DNA of 64,000 bases from Lotus japonicus. Its lineage: Eukaryota > Streptophyta > Magnoliopsida > Fabales > Fabaceae. How positions within the stretch are numbered: position 1 is the first letter of the stretch; each line of letters starts with the position of its first letter. The notes below the pieces were generated by a model, which worked only from the letters and a program-made list of their open reading frames with translations, was not told where the DNA came from and did not search any database. Location of the stretch: NCBI RefSeq assembly GCF_012489685.1, contig NC_080044.1, positions 25,772,369-25,836,368 of the forward strand, read 5' to 3'. The position numbers and the translations under genes were made by a program. Below, in pieces: positions 22,828 through 34,194 of this stretch.

Positions 22828-24033
22828 TGAAGGTATGAAAAACGGTTGAAAGGGGGGGTTTATATAACGTTTTCAAGATAAAACTTCCACCTTAAAGATT
22901 TTAACAAATCTTTCGAGAACTAAGTGCTTAAGATAAGAGATAGAAAAGCACACAAGGATTTTTATCCTGGTTCACTTGATAAATCCCTCAAGCTAATCCA
23001 GTCCACCCGTTAAGGTGATTTCTTCCTTCTTAGAATGAAGGCAATCCACTAATCAGGTAAGTGTTACAACTGCACTTGAAACCTACAAGTGACTAACAAT
23101 TACACTGACTTAGCTCACACTAAGATTCACTCTCTTAGTCTTCTCTAGGATCCGATCAACCTTGATCTCCTAAAGGTAACTAAACAACTGTTTAAGAAAG
23201 AATGTTTACAAGGGATTTGCTTCTGAAAAGCTAATAGTAAACACAATGAATTGAGATGAAAGAATGCTTAGAAGGTTTTTGAATATAGCTTGCGCGTGTG
23301 TAATTCTTCCAACCGCATCTTTCAATCTTCAGCCTCTATTTATACTCCAAGGATTAGGGTTTGAATGTTGCATGGAAATGCTACCGTTGGAGGGCAGTTC
23401 TGGAAATTCCAGCTTCTGCTGTGGCTGAGAATGTTAGGTAGGTCGTCAGGATAGTACATTTGCTTTTGTACTTGGATAGTGACTTGACCTTTAAACCTAG
23501 GAGACTTCTGATCAGGGGAATGCTTCATGTTGGAACTTGTGAAGCCGGTTGATCAGAGTCAGAGGGAAAGCACAGATCCTCTGACCGTTGTATCTTCTGA
23601 TTCTGAACTCAGAGGGAAGTACACGGTCTTCAGCGTCATCTTGCTTCTGGACATCAGAGTTTCCACTTTTCAGCTTTTGGATCTTCAGATTGTTCTACAC
23701 CTTCAGAACATCTGAACCTTCAGAGTTTCTTGGTTGTCAGAACTTCTGGATCTTCAGAAATTCAAGTGACTGAGTCCATATCAGAGCTTGTGTGACTTCA
23801 GATCTTCTGAAGCATTTCTACTGTTCAGAGTGAACATAGATGTTGCGAAAGCGTTGCTTGGGTCACTCTTTATGCACAGTGCTTCTGATTTGTGTGAGAT
23901 TGAATTGAGGTCAGAGCCTGTAAATAGCACACTCAGAAAAACAAGTTAGAGTACCATAATTGTTCATACTAAAATGTTAACTTGTAATCATCAAAACATA
24001 GAGTTGTACTACTCGATCAAAACTTGATCTTAC
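22828..24033 (-). mobile_element. Element C2 3' LTR
   Basis: Reads TGAAGGTATG at the left edge and GATCTTAC at the right, where a gypsy LTR is inserted after the penultimate base; the final A is at 27776. Including that base it is 1207 bp, against 1208 bp for the reassembled 5' LTR. The minus-strand TATA motif lies in TCTATTTATACTCC near 23335-23347, and the U5 hairpin at 22894-22913. Confidence 0.92.
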
Positions 24034-24930
24034 TGTAACACCCCGATTTCGGTGGCGTCACTTTAGTAACCAAAAGTAAACCTAATGCGGAAAAACGTGA
24101 AATATTTTTTTTCGATAATAACTAAGACAAGACTGAATTAAATAAACCCAACAATAACAAAATCAGAACTAATATACAATATATAAACAGCCCCCGCTGT
24201 AATAGTAACCTCGTCACGAGTAAACCTCCAGTGACGGAAAGAAAAGTGTAGCGCCCGAAGGCAAAATGTACAACCAAATCTAAAGGTAAGTGTCCGCAAC
24301 ACTATCCCTCAAAACTGAGAATAAGCTGGCCCATCGGCCCGAAACAAGACCTCCTAAGTCCAACCAACTCTCTGTGATTCTCGTAAAGAACCACACAAAA
24401 AGCTATAGGTGGGAAACTACCCTGTCCCAAAAGAAACAAATGATGTTCAGAGCTAAGACTCTACTCCTACACTAATCCCATCTCGAGGAGCTCACACCAG
24501 CACTAAGACCTACATGCTAGCGTGGTCGTCGCCCGAATCTGAATTCAGAACGACCTAGTCTAAGTACACCATCCGTCCTCCTCTCGCTACCGCGATACGC
24601 TCCAGTTTCTGCATCTCAACCCTAGTTCCTCCGGAAGGATGAACCATCATGAATCAGCCCGCCAAAGACATCTGACAAAGGGCGTTTGTTCGCCAAAGCA
24701 CACACAGAAGACGCGAGGGTCAACTCCAAAGAATTATGTAAATAATAGCACCAATAAATATAAATAAGATAATAGCCACTTAGGCTTATAACTAGGGATA
24801 ACATCCTAGGGTTGCATATTTCCACAAAGAATATAACGACTGTAAATCACAGTTAACATGCATCAAGTAGAACTAACAAGTATCAAACACACTCATCATG
24901 TAGTCAGATCAGCAAAAAAACCCGGATAAC

Positions 24931-25055
24931 GTCACTCTGCTTGGCGACGGAACAAAACAACAACATCACTCTGCTTGGCGACGGAACAAAACAACAACGT
25001 CACTCTGCTTGGCGACGGAACAAAACCACAACGTCACTCTGCTTGGCGACGGGAC
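24931..25055. repeat. 34-bp tandem repeat, four copies
   Basis: Units beginning RTCACTCTGCTTGGCGACGG start at 24931, 24965, 24999 and 25033, an exact 34-bp period. Same satellite as 317-416 in opposite orientation. Confidence 0.92.
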
Positions 25056-25362
25056 AAACCAAAGGTATTGCCACTTAAAGGCTGGGCACCTCGAGACGGT
25101 CGTAACACTAGCCTCGTGTTTAACCATTTCTGCTCGGGCGTCACTTATCACCTTTGGCTATAGTCAAGACGGTACAAACTCTACATGGTTTGACCATTTC
25201 TGCTTGCTATGCCGAACATCAACAGGCACGATACAACTCTACATGGATGATCGTTACCTCCTGTTGTGCCAGGTATAGTCAGGACCGATCCAACTCTGCA
25301 TGGCTGATCGTTACTTCCTGCTATACCGAAGTACTCTGCTTGGCACTTCATAACAACACATA

Positions 25363-25512
25363 GCTGCTCCGACAGCACAAGAGTATCAAATACTCGGGAA
25401 CTGTCAATTCCCCGGACTTATCCCCAGGATAGCCCAACAACATAGCTGCTCCAACAGCACAACAACAAACGCTGCTCCAACAGCACGACATCAAACGCTG
25501 CTCCAACAGCAC
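25363..25512. repeat. 26-bp GCTGCTCCAACAGCAC repeat
   Basis: Copies at 25363 (one mismatch), 25445, 25471 and 25497; the last three are exactly 26 bp apart. Each core can fold as GCTG/CAGC around a short loop, so this LTR also carries hairpin-forming repeats. Confidence 0.85.
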
Positions 25513-27044
25513 AACAACGACATACTCAACACTTGGATCCGACGACACTCCTCGTTTTCCAAAATTAAGATTTCACTTCCAATGCCTTCCTTCGAGGTTG
25601 TTATCATTACTTAAAGATTTAGAGGTTATTTAAGGTCTTATGAGTTTTCTTTATAAAATAGATTCCATTTTGTCTTATCGCAAGCCTTATACATTTGCAG
25701 GATCTCCCAATCCCAAGTCGCTTCCAGAGGAGGTCTCGATCCACTAAACAAAATTAAGGCCCGAACCTCGTTCGTCCTATCAAACTTTCTCCAAAACTCT
25801 CAAAATAAAATCGGCATGACCTGCCCGCTATTCTCACCATTCAGAATCTCAAATTCCAGTACAGAGCATATTTAAATCATCACAATCAACAACATGTCAT
25901 ATATCAATAAATCGCATCATAAACACTTAGCACTTAGCATATGAAGCATGCACCACACATCCTAGATTACCCACATAGCACATAGCATGTAAGTCAATCT
26001 TCAAAAACATTCAGTAGATGAATCATCTACATTGTCAGCCGAAGCCTCAGAAAACATTTTCAATCACACAAAATCTCAGTGCATAAACAGTAAACAATGT
26101 CGAAACATCGACCCTAAGCATTAACTAGAGATTCAGTGAGAAGCCCTCACCTGAAAGATCTCCAGAACGATCAATTAGTGCTTCCTCGCACTCAAAGTGT
26201 TGCTCCTCGGGAAATTCCTCAAAAGTTCCTTTAAAACAAAATCACAGAAATACTATCAGAATCTATCGAAAACTAAGTTATCGATACGTACTAAGGTTAC
26301 TCGAAGTAATCTATACTCTAAGGTACGATAATCTAGCGCGAAAGACAAGTTTTCGGAAAAAGGAAATTTCTTCCTCCCCCTTAATAGGGCTCGACCACTT
26401 TGGCTAATTATGGGGCTCGATTTTTCTTCGATCAAACTTGGTTCCTATGCTTTCATAAGCCGTAACTAAGGGTATTCTGAACTCGGAAAAATTATCGGAT
26501 CAAAAACTGTCGCAGGGGTATTTTGGTCATGATTTTTAACTTAGGATTTTCAAAACTGAAATCCCAAAAATAAAATTTTGCAGGGACGTCACTAACGACG
26601 TTTATGACAACTAATCCTACTAGCACTAAGCTAAGGCGATAGTTTTCAGCCTAGAGGTTGGAACTTTACTCAAAAACTACATAAAATGGGTATTTTAGGT
26701 TCAAATTGATTCCGGCGGAATTCCGGCGACATAACGGAAAATCTAATCCGGCAGAAGTGATCTTGGGCACATGTAGAAGAGGTTTAGAATCAGAAATGAA
26801 AGATTCAGGATAGTTTTGCAAAAACCCATAAACTATCCACTCAGAAAACTCTACAGAAAAGCTATGGAAAAAGCGATCGGAGGTAAGGATTAGCGACTAT
26901 ACCTCGAAGCCTTGAAGCAGCAACTGATTAATCAACGATCAAGCAAGGTTTGAACAAAAACTCTTCTTCCTTCTTCCTTGGATGAGCTCGCGGATTTGAG
27001 GAGAGAAAATGGAGGAAAATTTGAACTTTTCTTCCTTTCTTTGC

Positions 27045-27053
27045 TATATATAA
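27045..27053 (-). promoter_or_regulatory. TATA motif of the family-B solo LTR
   Basis: Minus-strand TTTATATATAG, at the equivalent place to 10384 and 19330 in family A, close to the start of a CTTCTTCCTTC-rich leader. Confidence 0.5.
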
Positions 27054-27776
27054 AGGTTGGAAATTCGCGGGAAAAAGAAAGTTTCGCGAATCTGATTTTT
27101 ACGGCGTCATTCTCCATGAATTCTAAGATAGGTTTTGGCAAAGGAATTCCTAAGATAAGAAGATGTCTCCTTGTATTTTTGGCAACTAATGCAAAGTCGG
27201 TGCAAAGTCGGTGTAAAACTATTTTACCCGATAAGTTGCTTTTTGCCTCGAATGTCGGAATAGAAAACTTCCTTCGGAAGAAAGATTGAAATCATCAAGA
27301 GAAATGGGTGTACGCGTGTAGAATATTCATTTGAAGCTCTGAATAGATAAAGTCTTCATTGTCGAGAAATTCTAGGGTTTTGAAATACCAGGGATTCGGT
27401 TTCGGCAAACTTCCGATGATTGGAATCGGACGTTCGTAGATCCTAGAGTTTCGCCTCGAGACGATCGTGATATATGGAAAAAGAGAAGTTCTAACATTTC
27501 TCTGAAGATTTTTGGAATTAACTGCCATCGTGCCTAAAAGTGAAAATTAGCTATATACTAGGGTTTCTGACCTAGGTTTAAGCGTAAAACGTTCGTGCTA
27601 TAACTTTTATCGATCATAATGCAATCCTTGAACTTTTCCTGAACTTTCTCCTTCATAAATATATTTCATTTAATAAACTTTCGTTCAGGTTTCCCTTCAC
27701 ATTACATCAACCCTAATCGTAAATGGAAATCTCTTCCACTTATTCTAAGCTTAAAATCTTGGGTCTTACACTTACA

Positions 27777-27790
27777 ATCTCCCCCTTTTT
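27777..27790 (-). other. Polypurine tract of C2
   Basis: Minus-strand AAAAAGGGGGAGAT directly against the 3' LTR edge at 27776. It is the same sequence as the C1 tract at 48053-48066 and is the plus-strand primer of reverse transcription. Confidence 0.9.
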
Positions 27791-28392
27791 GATGATGACA
27801 AAACCAAGTATTTTGATGAACAATTCTTAAACAATAAACTGAATTCACTCAGAGTTTAGAAATATAGAATAAGACTTATCCTGATGTGAATAGTTTATTT
27901 TGCTCATTCTGAATCCAAGTCACAGCTTGATTCTGAGCATAGCTCCCCCTGAATCTAAGACTTAATGAAAACATTAGAAATGTCTAGATTCTGAGCTAAA
28001 TAATGTAAGAGTTCAGAGTGAAGGCGCATGACATAGATGAAATGAAATAATCAGAGCGCATAAGTATTCAGAGTCAACGATAAGTGGTATCAGAGTCAAA
28101 TAGAATCACTTCAGAGGAAGTGAAATGTATTCCTTGTATTTGTCCAGTGACACATCTATGGTCATTAAAGTGGAACTCTTAAATTCTCCAAAAATAAATC
28201 ACACATCAAAAATAAAAAACTAGGTGTACTCCCCCTTTTTGTCATAAGCAAAAAGTATGGGGTGCGAAAAACTCAGCTTGAAGTACAAGGTACTCCCCCT
28301 CAGAGAAGGTCTGAGTGAAAAGATGGAGAAATAAACGCTGTAGGAATGAGAGTTACGCGAATTAAGGAAGGGAGTTAATGCAAAATAAGAAT
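27791..28392 (-). other. C2 3' untranslated region with extra polypurine tracts
   Basis: No gene on either strand. Three further polypurine-like tracts, read on the minus strand, lie at 27941-27950, about 28229-28240 and 28291-28300, each with GGGGGAG. Their order and surroundings match C1 and E. Confidence 0.7.
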
Positions 28393-28500
28393 CGTTTACC
28401 ACCGGCCACGGGAGTAAAGAGAACTTCAGTTACCAAGGACTTAACCTCGAGAAACTGTAGGAGCAATAATTTTCAAAGAGAGAATGAAGCTTATATAAAG
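28393..28500 (+). promoter_or_regulatory. Promoter module of the opposite-strand ORF (C2 copy)
   Basis: CGTTTACCACCGG at 28393-28405, CCTCGAGAAACTG at 28445-28457 and TATATAAAG at 28492-28500, then an ATG at 28551. Spacings are 52, 47 and 59 bp. The same three motifs with 52/53, 47 and 60-63 bp spacing precede the C1 and E copies, which supports a real promoter pointing against the element's own transcription. Confidence 0.7.
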
Positions 28501-28550
28501 CGATTTAGAAGAGGGTAAGCTTCACAACTCGATCAATACATTAAAAAGAA

Positions 28551-28943
28551 ATGGCATCATACATAGTTGCACTGGAAGAGCTCAGAAGGAAGACCTTCGA
28601 GGAAGACATGTTCCTTAACATCCGGCACCCGGAGGGTACACGAACAATACATGAGCTGACGCAGACATTGCTTGAAGAGGACCTTTGTCCAGAGCTGGAG
28701 AAGGATCTGAAAGAATTCCTTGCCTTCGTGGAGGAAATTCAAGAACTCAGCCAGCTTGAGCTGAGGCTGCTGGAAGAGAAAGAAACCATAGAAAAGAGAC
28801 TCAAGACGACAGAAGAGAGTCTGGAGAGGGAGGAGCTAAACGTCAATCTCAACAACATCCAGTATTCATTGGATCGTCTGGAGAAAGAGAGGGTAGAGCA
28901 GCGCCAAGAGTGCAGAAGAATGAGGAAGGACCCTCCATTCTAG
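28551..28943 (+). CDS. Opposite-strand coiled-coil ORF, C2 copy (130 aa)
   Basis: An intact 130-codon frame running against gag-pol of its element, between the end of the env-position ORF and the 3' LTR. The product is highly charged and mostly helical: MASYIVALEELRRK start, a NIRHPEG turn near residue 23, long Glu/Leu/Lys heptads from about residue 40 to 115, and a basic RRMRKDPPF end. No signal peptide, membrane segment or known catalytic motif is visible. It is closely similar to 46868-47260 and more distantly to 58751-59137. Survival of the frame in three elements with broken pol suggests it was functional in the parents. I do not recognise the family. Confidence 0.75.
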   Translation: MASYIVALEELRRKTFEEDMFLNIRHPEGTRTIHELTQTLLEEDLCPELEKDLKEFLAFVEEIQELSQLELRLLEEKETIEKRLKTTEESLEREELNVNLNNIQYSLDRLEKERVEQRQECRRMRKDPPF

Positions 28944-29152
28944 ATTTTAGGGAAAAAGAAATGTATGATGTAAAAGCATAATTGATATGAATAAAGAAAA
29001 TAAAATTTGCATTCACACAGTTATAAATATATATATGTATGTGCAATGATAAACGACAACTAACAAAGTATAACAAATAATGCAAATAAAACAAAATAAA
29101 GTAGAAATAAAATAAAATTAAGTTAAGAAGGAAAACGAAAGAAATCCTAAGA
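28944..29152. other. Convergent 3' ends of opposite-strand and env-position ORFs (C2)
   Basis: 209 AT-rich bases between two stop codons facing each other, with AATAAA-like words on both strands and a short AT run near 29028. It would hold the 3' ends of two convergent transcripts. Confidence 0.5.
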
Positions 29153-30860
29153 CTAAGGCTTGTCAGAGCGACGCAGAAGTTCTTGAAGAATTTGCTTCAT
29201 GTCCATCAGCAGAGTCTCATGAGTATCGAGACGTTGTTCCATGATATCGAGTCTGGAAGAGCTTGACTGTGTAGAACTAGAAGGAACATTCTGAGCAGAT
29301 TGATGAGCTGGAATGGAATCAGAAGCAGCAGGAGTGAAGACCACTGGAGTAAGAGCTTGGCATCTAAGAGCTTCAGCTTCAGCTTCAAGTCTCTCAGCTT
29401 CTAATCTTGCCTGTTCAGCTTGTGCAGCTGCTTGAGGTGCAGCTTCCTCTGCTTGCTCTTTCTTTCTTCTGGCCTCTTCAACAGCTTCAAGTAGCTTATG
29501 TCTTTGCTGTTGTTCATGCAGAGCCACTCTTCTTGCAAACCGCTGCCTAGCAGCCTTAATCCTCTGATCCCGTTCTGCAGTGAGATGACTCATCATAACA
29601 GGAACCTGAGCTACTAACCAAGTACTCAGACTATTCCATTCTTCAGCAACAGAGTCAGCATTCTCACTCAGGTCAGTGTGACCTTGCACATTGCGTAGCA
29701 TCAATGAAGCTTCATGATTAAAAACATTGATGCACTCAGAGAGAGAGGTTGGTCTGAGGTATGTGTAGGGAACAATGGAGAGGTTGGTGTCAGGAGAGGT
29801 TGGGTGGTTGCTGCTGTTGGCCTCAGAGGCACCTTGAGGAGAGCCAATGTCAAAGGTTTGGACATTTGGTTCAGAGGCTCCAAGGTGTGGTTCAGAGGTT
29901 TCAACCAGAGGGTGTGGTGATCTAACCGAAGAGTGGTTAGACACAGAGTTTTCTGGTTCTGGTTGAATGGGCTCTTGATGAACTGGGTCAGATTGGACTT
30001 GTTGGGCTAAAGGGTCTGCTTCATGCAAAGGTTCAGCCTGGATAGGATCATCTAGGTCAACTAGACGTTCTGGTCTAGGTCCAGGGTATCTCCTAGAGCT
30101 TGGTACTGTAAGGTAGTACTCTAGGATGGCAGACACTTTTTCTTTCCTGACTTCCATTAATTTACGAAGCGACTTAGAGTTATTGGAGGGTGAGGAGTCA
30201 GCAACGTTGGTAGGGAATGATACAGGAGTATAAGCAGTTGAGGAATCTGTATCAGTGGTTCTAACAACCGGACGCGCTGATGCTCTGGGGACAGAGTGAT
30301 CAGACGTTCTGGGTTCAGGTTCAGAGGGTTCAAGAATAATGGGTTCTTGTTGGATGGTAATGGGAGAGGTTGGTTCATCTGGACGTGGAGTCTGAAGCAT
30401 ATTCCACAGAGGTGCTTCTTGTTGGGAAGGTTGGAAAAAGGAAGACCTTGGGGAATTTGGTGGAGATGTGGTTTGGGCAGTTGGTTGAGACTCTGGGATT
30501 GTAGTGAGTTGGGTGGATGTGCGTTTAAGGAGGGTAGAAATGGGGAGTGCATCAATTGAATTTAAATCATCATCTGATTCAATGATAGCAGATTTACTTG
30601 ATGTACGCACGGCAGACTGAGTTACTCTGTCAGAAGTCTCCATTCTGATGACTGCAGCAGCAGGTTCCACACGGGTAGGCTTCTCCACAATTCTGACTTG
30701 TTTCTTCTTCTTCTTGGGAGGAGAAGGACCATCTTCATTATCACCATCATCACCATCATCAGGCTTGGTGGTTTCATCATGCTTCCTCTTAGGCTGGTCA
30801 GCCTTCTTCTTCTTCTTCTTCAGAGGAACATCAGACTCCTCAGAAGATTCCTCCAAGACC
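29153..30860 (-). pseudogene. C2 env-position ORF, C-terminal part
   Basis: About 570 residues in one frame, from VLEESSEESDVPL through a long Ser/Pro-rich, probably disordered part to a C-terminal coiled coil. It begins right at the TRIM insertion. Near its start are clusters of lysines (LKKKKKKADQPKRK and PPKKKKKQVRIV) that look like nuclear-localisation signals. The region from PTSLSECINVF to the stop is strongly conserved with C1, and an Ala/Glu/Arg coiled coil lies around 29380-29500. No hydrophobic segment fits an envelope fusion or anchor domain. Confidence 0.8.
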
Positions 30861-31124
30861 TGAAGGAGGCCTAACTCAACCCAAAAGCTAGCTCAAGAGT
30901 TAAGGTTTGCACAACCATATATAAGCAATTGCTTGGCCACATCTCTAGCCAATGTGGGACTCTAACACACCCCCTCACGCCCAGTGTAGAACATCTGGAG
31001 CGTGGAATGAAACGGGTGGCCCAAATATGGGAGGTCTCCACAACAAATGGATCTAGGATAGGGGCCCAGGCCCATCGTCAAACAACCATTGGCTCTGATA
31101 CCATGAAGGAGGCCTAACTCAACC
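30861..31124 (-). mobile_element. TRIM-like insertion with one truncated LTR
   Basis: A 264-bp insertion in the env-position ORF. The minus-strand order is a 21-bp LTR remnant (31124-31104), a TGGTATCAGAGCCA primer site (31103-31090), a short non-coding core and a GGGCGTGAGGGGGTG polypurine tract. A 107-bp LTR (30967-30861) follows, starting TGTTAGAGTCCCACAT and ending CTCCTTCA. These are the hallmarks of a terminal-repeat retrotransposon in miniature. Relative to C1, about 13 codons of the host ORF are missing at the site and no clean target duplication is visible. Confidence 0.75.
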
Positions 31125-32236
31125 ACCTCTGGAGCGGGTGGCAATCGTCTGAAGAACTCATCTACATCAATCTCATACCCTTGTTGCTTCAGGTCATCAA
31201 GGTAGTACAGAATTGCTTCTGGGTTGTCTGCTTGGGTCCACAGAGGGAAGTCATTCAGAGGCACCCTTCTTTGTCTTACTTCATCAGAAGTATCTTCATG
31301 AGCAGGGGTTATCTTCTTCTTCACCAATCCCATCTTCTTCAAGGATGTGGCTGTGAAGACATCACTAACTATTATGGACAGATCCTCTGTGCATCCTGCC
31401 TTGATCAGATCTTCTACGAATTTACTCTCAATGAAGAGATCTGAAAGCAGTCTCCCAAAGGGGATGTACTTGATGGCAGACTTGATGGAGGCAGTGGTTC
31501 TGGACTTCCTGATGCATTCTTTCAGGTAAGAAAACAAGAAGAAAGGGAGGCAGATCTTCTTCTTATCCTGAATGAAGAATAGCATTGTCTTCTGGCAGAA
31601 GTTGATGTAATCAGGAGAGCTACCCTTCGGCCTCTGATTGATGCAGTGAAGCAGAATCTTGTGCCAGATTCTGAGCTTGGGATGAAGATCCACCACCTTG
31701 TAGTCACTCTTGCCAGGTTTGTAGGTGGTGTAAAGAGCCTTGTTGGTTTCATCCTTGGTTCTGGGTTTCAACTTCGATTCTGTCAGTTGAAATCGATACC
31801 CAGTTCCAGTGTTTGCACCCAGCAGATTCACAATGGACTTCTCAGTGATGATTATCCTTCTTCCAGCAATGTAGGAGACAACTTGTCTATCATCACAGTC
31901 CGCGTGCTTCCACAATTCCTTGACCAATTTATCATAAAATGGACCTCTAAGCCTGTTGAAGTACTCTTCCCATCCCTGAGCTTGAACTTCAGGACGCAGG
32001 TCATACCCATTTGCAGCTATATTATCCAGGTCGAATCTCCATTCTGCAAGCACTTGGAGTTCTTCCGGAGCATAAACGCAATGAACGGCACAGCCCCGTT
32101 CTGCAATTGGAATCATCTTCTCTGAAGCTTGACCTTGATTTGGATTTGCAAGACCCAATTGGCCTGTAGCTTGACCTACGACCATATGAGGAAACCTGGT
32201 TGCATCGGCAGCTTCAGTTCTGGTTTGTCTCACCAT
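31125..32236 (-). pseudogene. C2 env-position ORF, N-terminal part
   Basis: From the ATG at 32236 (MVRQTRTEAADATRF) for about 370 residues, ending at the TRIM after RLPPAPE. It matches the first third of the C1 ORF, including IAERGCAVHCVYAPEELQ, a WHKILLHCINQRPKGSSPDY block and KYIPFGRLLSDLFIE. I chose MVRQT as the start because it is conserved with C1 and preceded in both by a pyrimidine-rich leader and a CTATACACACACG motif. The frame also reads upstream of this ATG but is poorly conserved there. This domain belongs to the 'putative plant transposon protein' type; its function is unknown. Confidence 0.8.
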
Positions 32237-32677
32237 CTTGGAGTCGGTTGAAGGTTTTGGGTTGAAGGTGAAGGATGAATAGAGAGAGAGAGAGACCGTG
32301 GGTAAGAGGTTTTGAAAAACTGAAGAGAGAGAGAGAGAGAGTGTAAAACCGTAAGTGTAGGGGAACGTGTGTGTATAGTGGGTTTTGACAAATAACCGTT
32401 GTTGATTCAAAAAGCAATTTAAAATAAACGGTTAAAAATTAAAGATAGATAGTAACAGTAAATACACCTATCACACGCCGGAGAGAAGCACATCAACACT
32501 CATTACAACAGACTGTCAGCACGGGCACAAGGAACTATGTATCAGAGATACTGACACACGTTTGCTGTCTCAGCTTCAGAGTCAGCACCAATGGGTACAT
32601 AAACTCTGATAGAGTTACCTTCTGGACTAGACATCTTCTAATGAAGAAGCATCATAGTCAGAGGTTCTGATCCATCT
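32237..32677 (-). promoter_or_regulatory. Leader and possible promoter of the C2 env-position ORF
   Basis: On the minus strand CAACGGTTATTTG and then ACTATACACACACG (about 32379-32366) lie some 140 bp before the ATG, followed by two CT repeats (about 32340-32326 and 32295-32280). C1 has the same arrangement at 43645-43808. It resembles a plant core promoter with a CT-rich leader, so the ORF may be expressed from its own transcript. The part nearer pol (32450-32677) is non-coding spacer. Confidence 0.5.
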
Positions 32678-33466
32678 TCATGCTGGACAAAAGTCCATAT
32701 TCAGATTTTTCAGAATGAAATTAAATCTATCATCTGCTAAGGGCTTTGTAAAGATATCTGCCCATTGATGGTCAGTATCAACAAACTTCAGAAGAAGTAC
32801 GCCCTTCTGTACATAATCTCTAATAAAGTGATACTTTACCTCAATGTGCTTTGCCCTTGAATGTAAGATAGGATTCTTACTCAATGAAATTGCAGCAGTG
32901 TTATCACAATAGATTGGGATATTGCTCTCAAGGATTTGATAATGCTCCAGCTGATGTTTCATCCAGAGCATCTGAGTGCTTCATATTGCTGCTGAGATAT
33001 ATTCTGCCTCTGCAGTTGATAGTGCAATGGTTGACTGCCTCTTGCTTGCCCATGAGACTAAGTTGCTTCCCAGAAATTGACAATTTCCAGAAGTGCTTTT
33101 TCTCTCTGTTCTATCTCCAGCATAGTCAGCATCACAATAACCTGAAAGCTTATACTCTGATGTTTTCTTATACATCAAGCCAAGGTTAGTGGTACCTTTC
33201 AGATACCTTAGGATCCTCTTAACAACAGTTAAGTGGGTTTCCCTTGGATCTGATTGGAAACGAGCACATAAATGAACACTAAACAATATATCTGGCCTAG
33301 ATGCAGTTAAGTATAGAAGTGATCCTATCATACCACGATAGAGCTTCTGACAAACTTTACCACTTGCATCTTCTTTCTCCAGAATGCATGTAGGATGCAT
33401 TGGAGTCTTGGCCACTGTAGAATCCAGCATATTGAACTTCTTCAGAAGTTCTTTAGTGTATTTGCT
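32678..33466 (-). pseudogene. pol: C2 RNase H region of pol
   Basis: Copia-type RNase H following RT: YRGMIGSLLYLTASRPDI, SGYCDADYAGD, STAEAEYISA, YCDNTAA and DIFTKPLAD are all readable. These include the acidic residues that coordinate the metal in this fold. An in-frame TGA at 32978-32980 replaces the TGC found in C1, and a one-base loss near 33467 separates it from RT. It ends with FCPA at 32678. Degrades the RNA of the RNA-DNA hybrid in reverse transcription; inactive here. Confidence 0.88.
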
Positions 33467-34194
33467 CTGATGATATATGTTCCTTCTGGTGTTTGATCAA
33501 CTTGTATTCCCAGAAAGTACTTGAGTTCTCCCATCATACTCATCTCAAATTCAGCCTGCATCATCTCAGAAAATTCTTTGCATAGAGATTGATTAGCAGA
33601 ACCAAATATAATATCATCAACATAAATTTGCACAATTAAGATATCATCTTTGTAAGTTTTGCAAAAGAGAGTTGTATCTACTTTACCCCTTACAAACTTA
33701 TTCTCCAGAAGGAATGAGCTGAGTCTCTCACACCATGCTCTGGGAGCTTGCTTCAGACCATAGAGTGATTTCTTCAACTTGAAAACATGGTCTGGGTTCT
33801 TCTCATCCTCAAAACCTGGGGGTTGATGAACATAGACTTCCTCTAATATGTATCCATTTAGGAAGGCACTCTTAACATCCATCTGATGTAGAATTATGTT
33901 GTGATTCACTGAGAAGCAGATCAACAATCTGATTGCTTCTAGTCTTGCTACTGGAGCAAACGTTTCTGTGTAGTCTATTCCTTCTTGCTGGCTGTAGCCT
34001 TGAGCAACTAGCCTTGCCTTGTTTCTGACTACATCTCCTTTCTCATTCAACTTGTTTCTGAACACCCATTTTGTTCCAATTACATGGATGCTTTGAGGTT
34101 TCTTCACTAGGCTCCAAACATCATTCTTGGAAAATTGATTCAATTCTTCTTCCATGGCCAGAATCCAGTCCTTGTCCTGAAGAGCTTCATCAAT
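33467..34194 (-). pseudogene. pol: C2 reverse transcriptase region of pol
   Basis: Copia RVT_2 domain: [52 protein letters not shown] and the catalytic YVDD (33623-33612). A stop at the junction with the integrase C-terminal segment (TGA at 34195, from a TCA codon in the relatives) and a one-base loss at the 3' end break the frame. The core RT fold itself is uninterrupted. Confidence 0.88.

Larger units (their letters stand above)
24034..27770 (-). mobile_element. Solo gypsy LTR (family B) in the C2 3' LTR edge
   Basis: 3737 bp from TGTAACACCCC to GGGTCTTACA with a perfect 5-bp duplication CTTAC (24029-24033 and 27771-27775). No internal domain. It is related to the family-A LTR at both ends, but the middle has different satellite arrays (34-bp and 26-bp units). 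A minus-strand TATA lies at 27045. It sits in the last two bases of the C2 LTR, so the uninterrupted copia junction is still readable. Confidence 0.93.

Noticed and set aside
29714..29920. Plus-strand ORFs opposite the env-position ORF, also 30296-30559
   Set aside because: Shadows of the Ser/Pro-rich minus-strand frame; not preserved in C1 or E, unlike the opposite-strand ORF at 28551.
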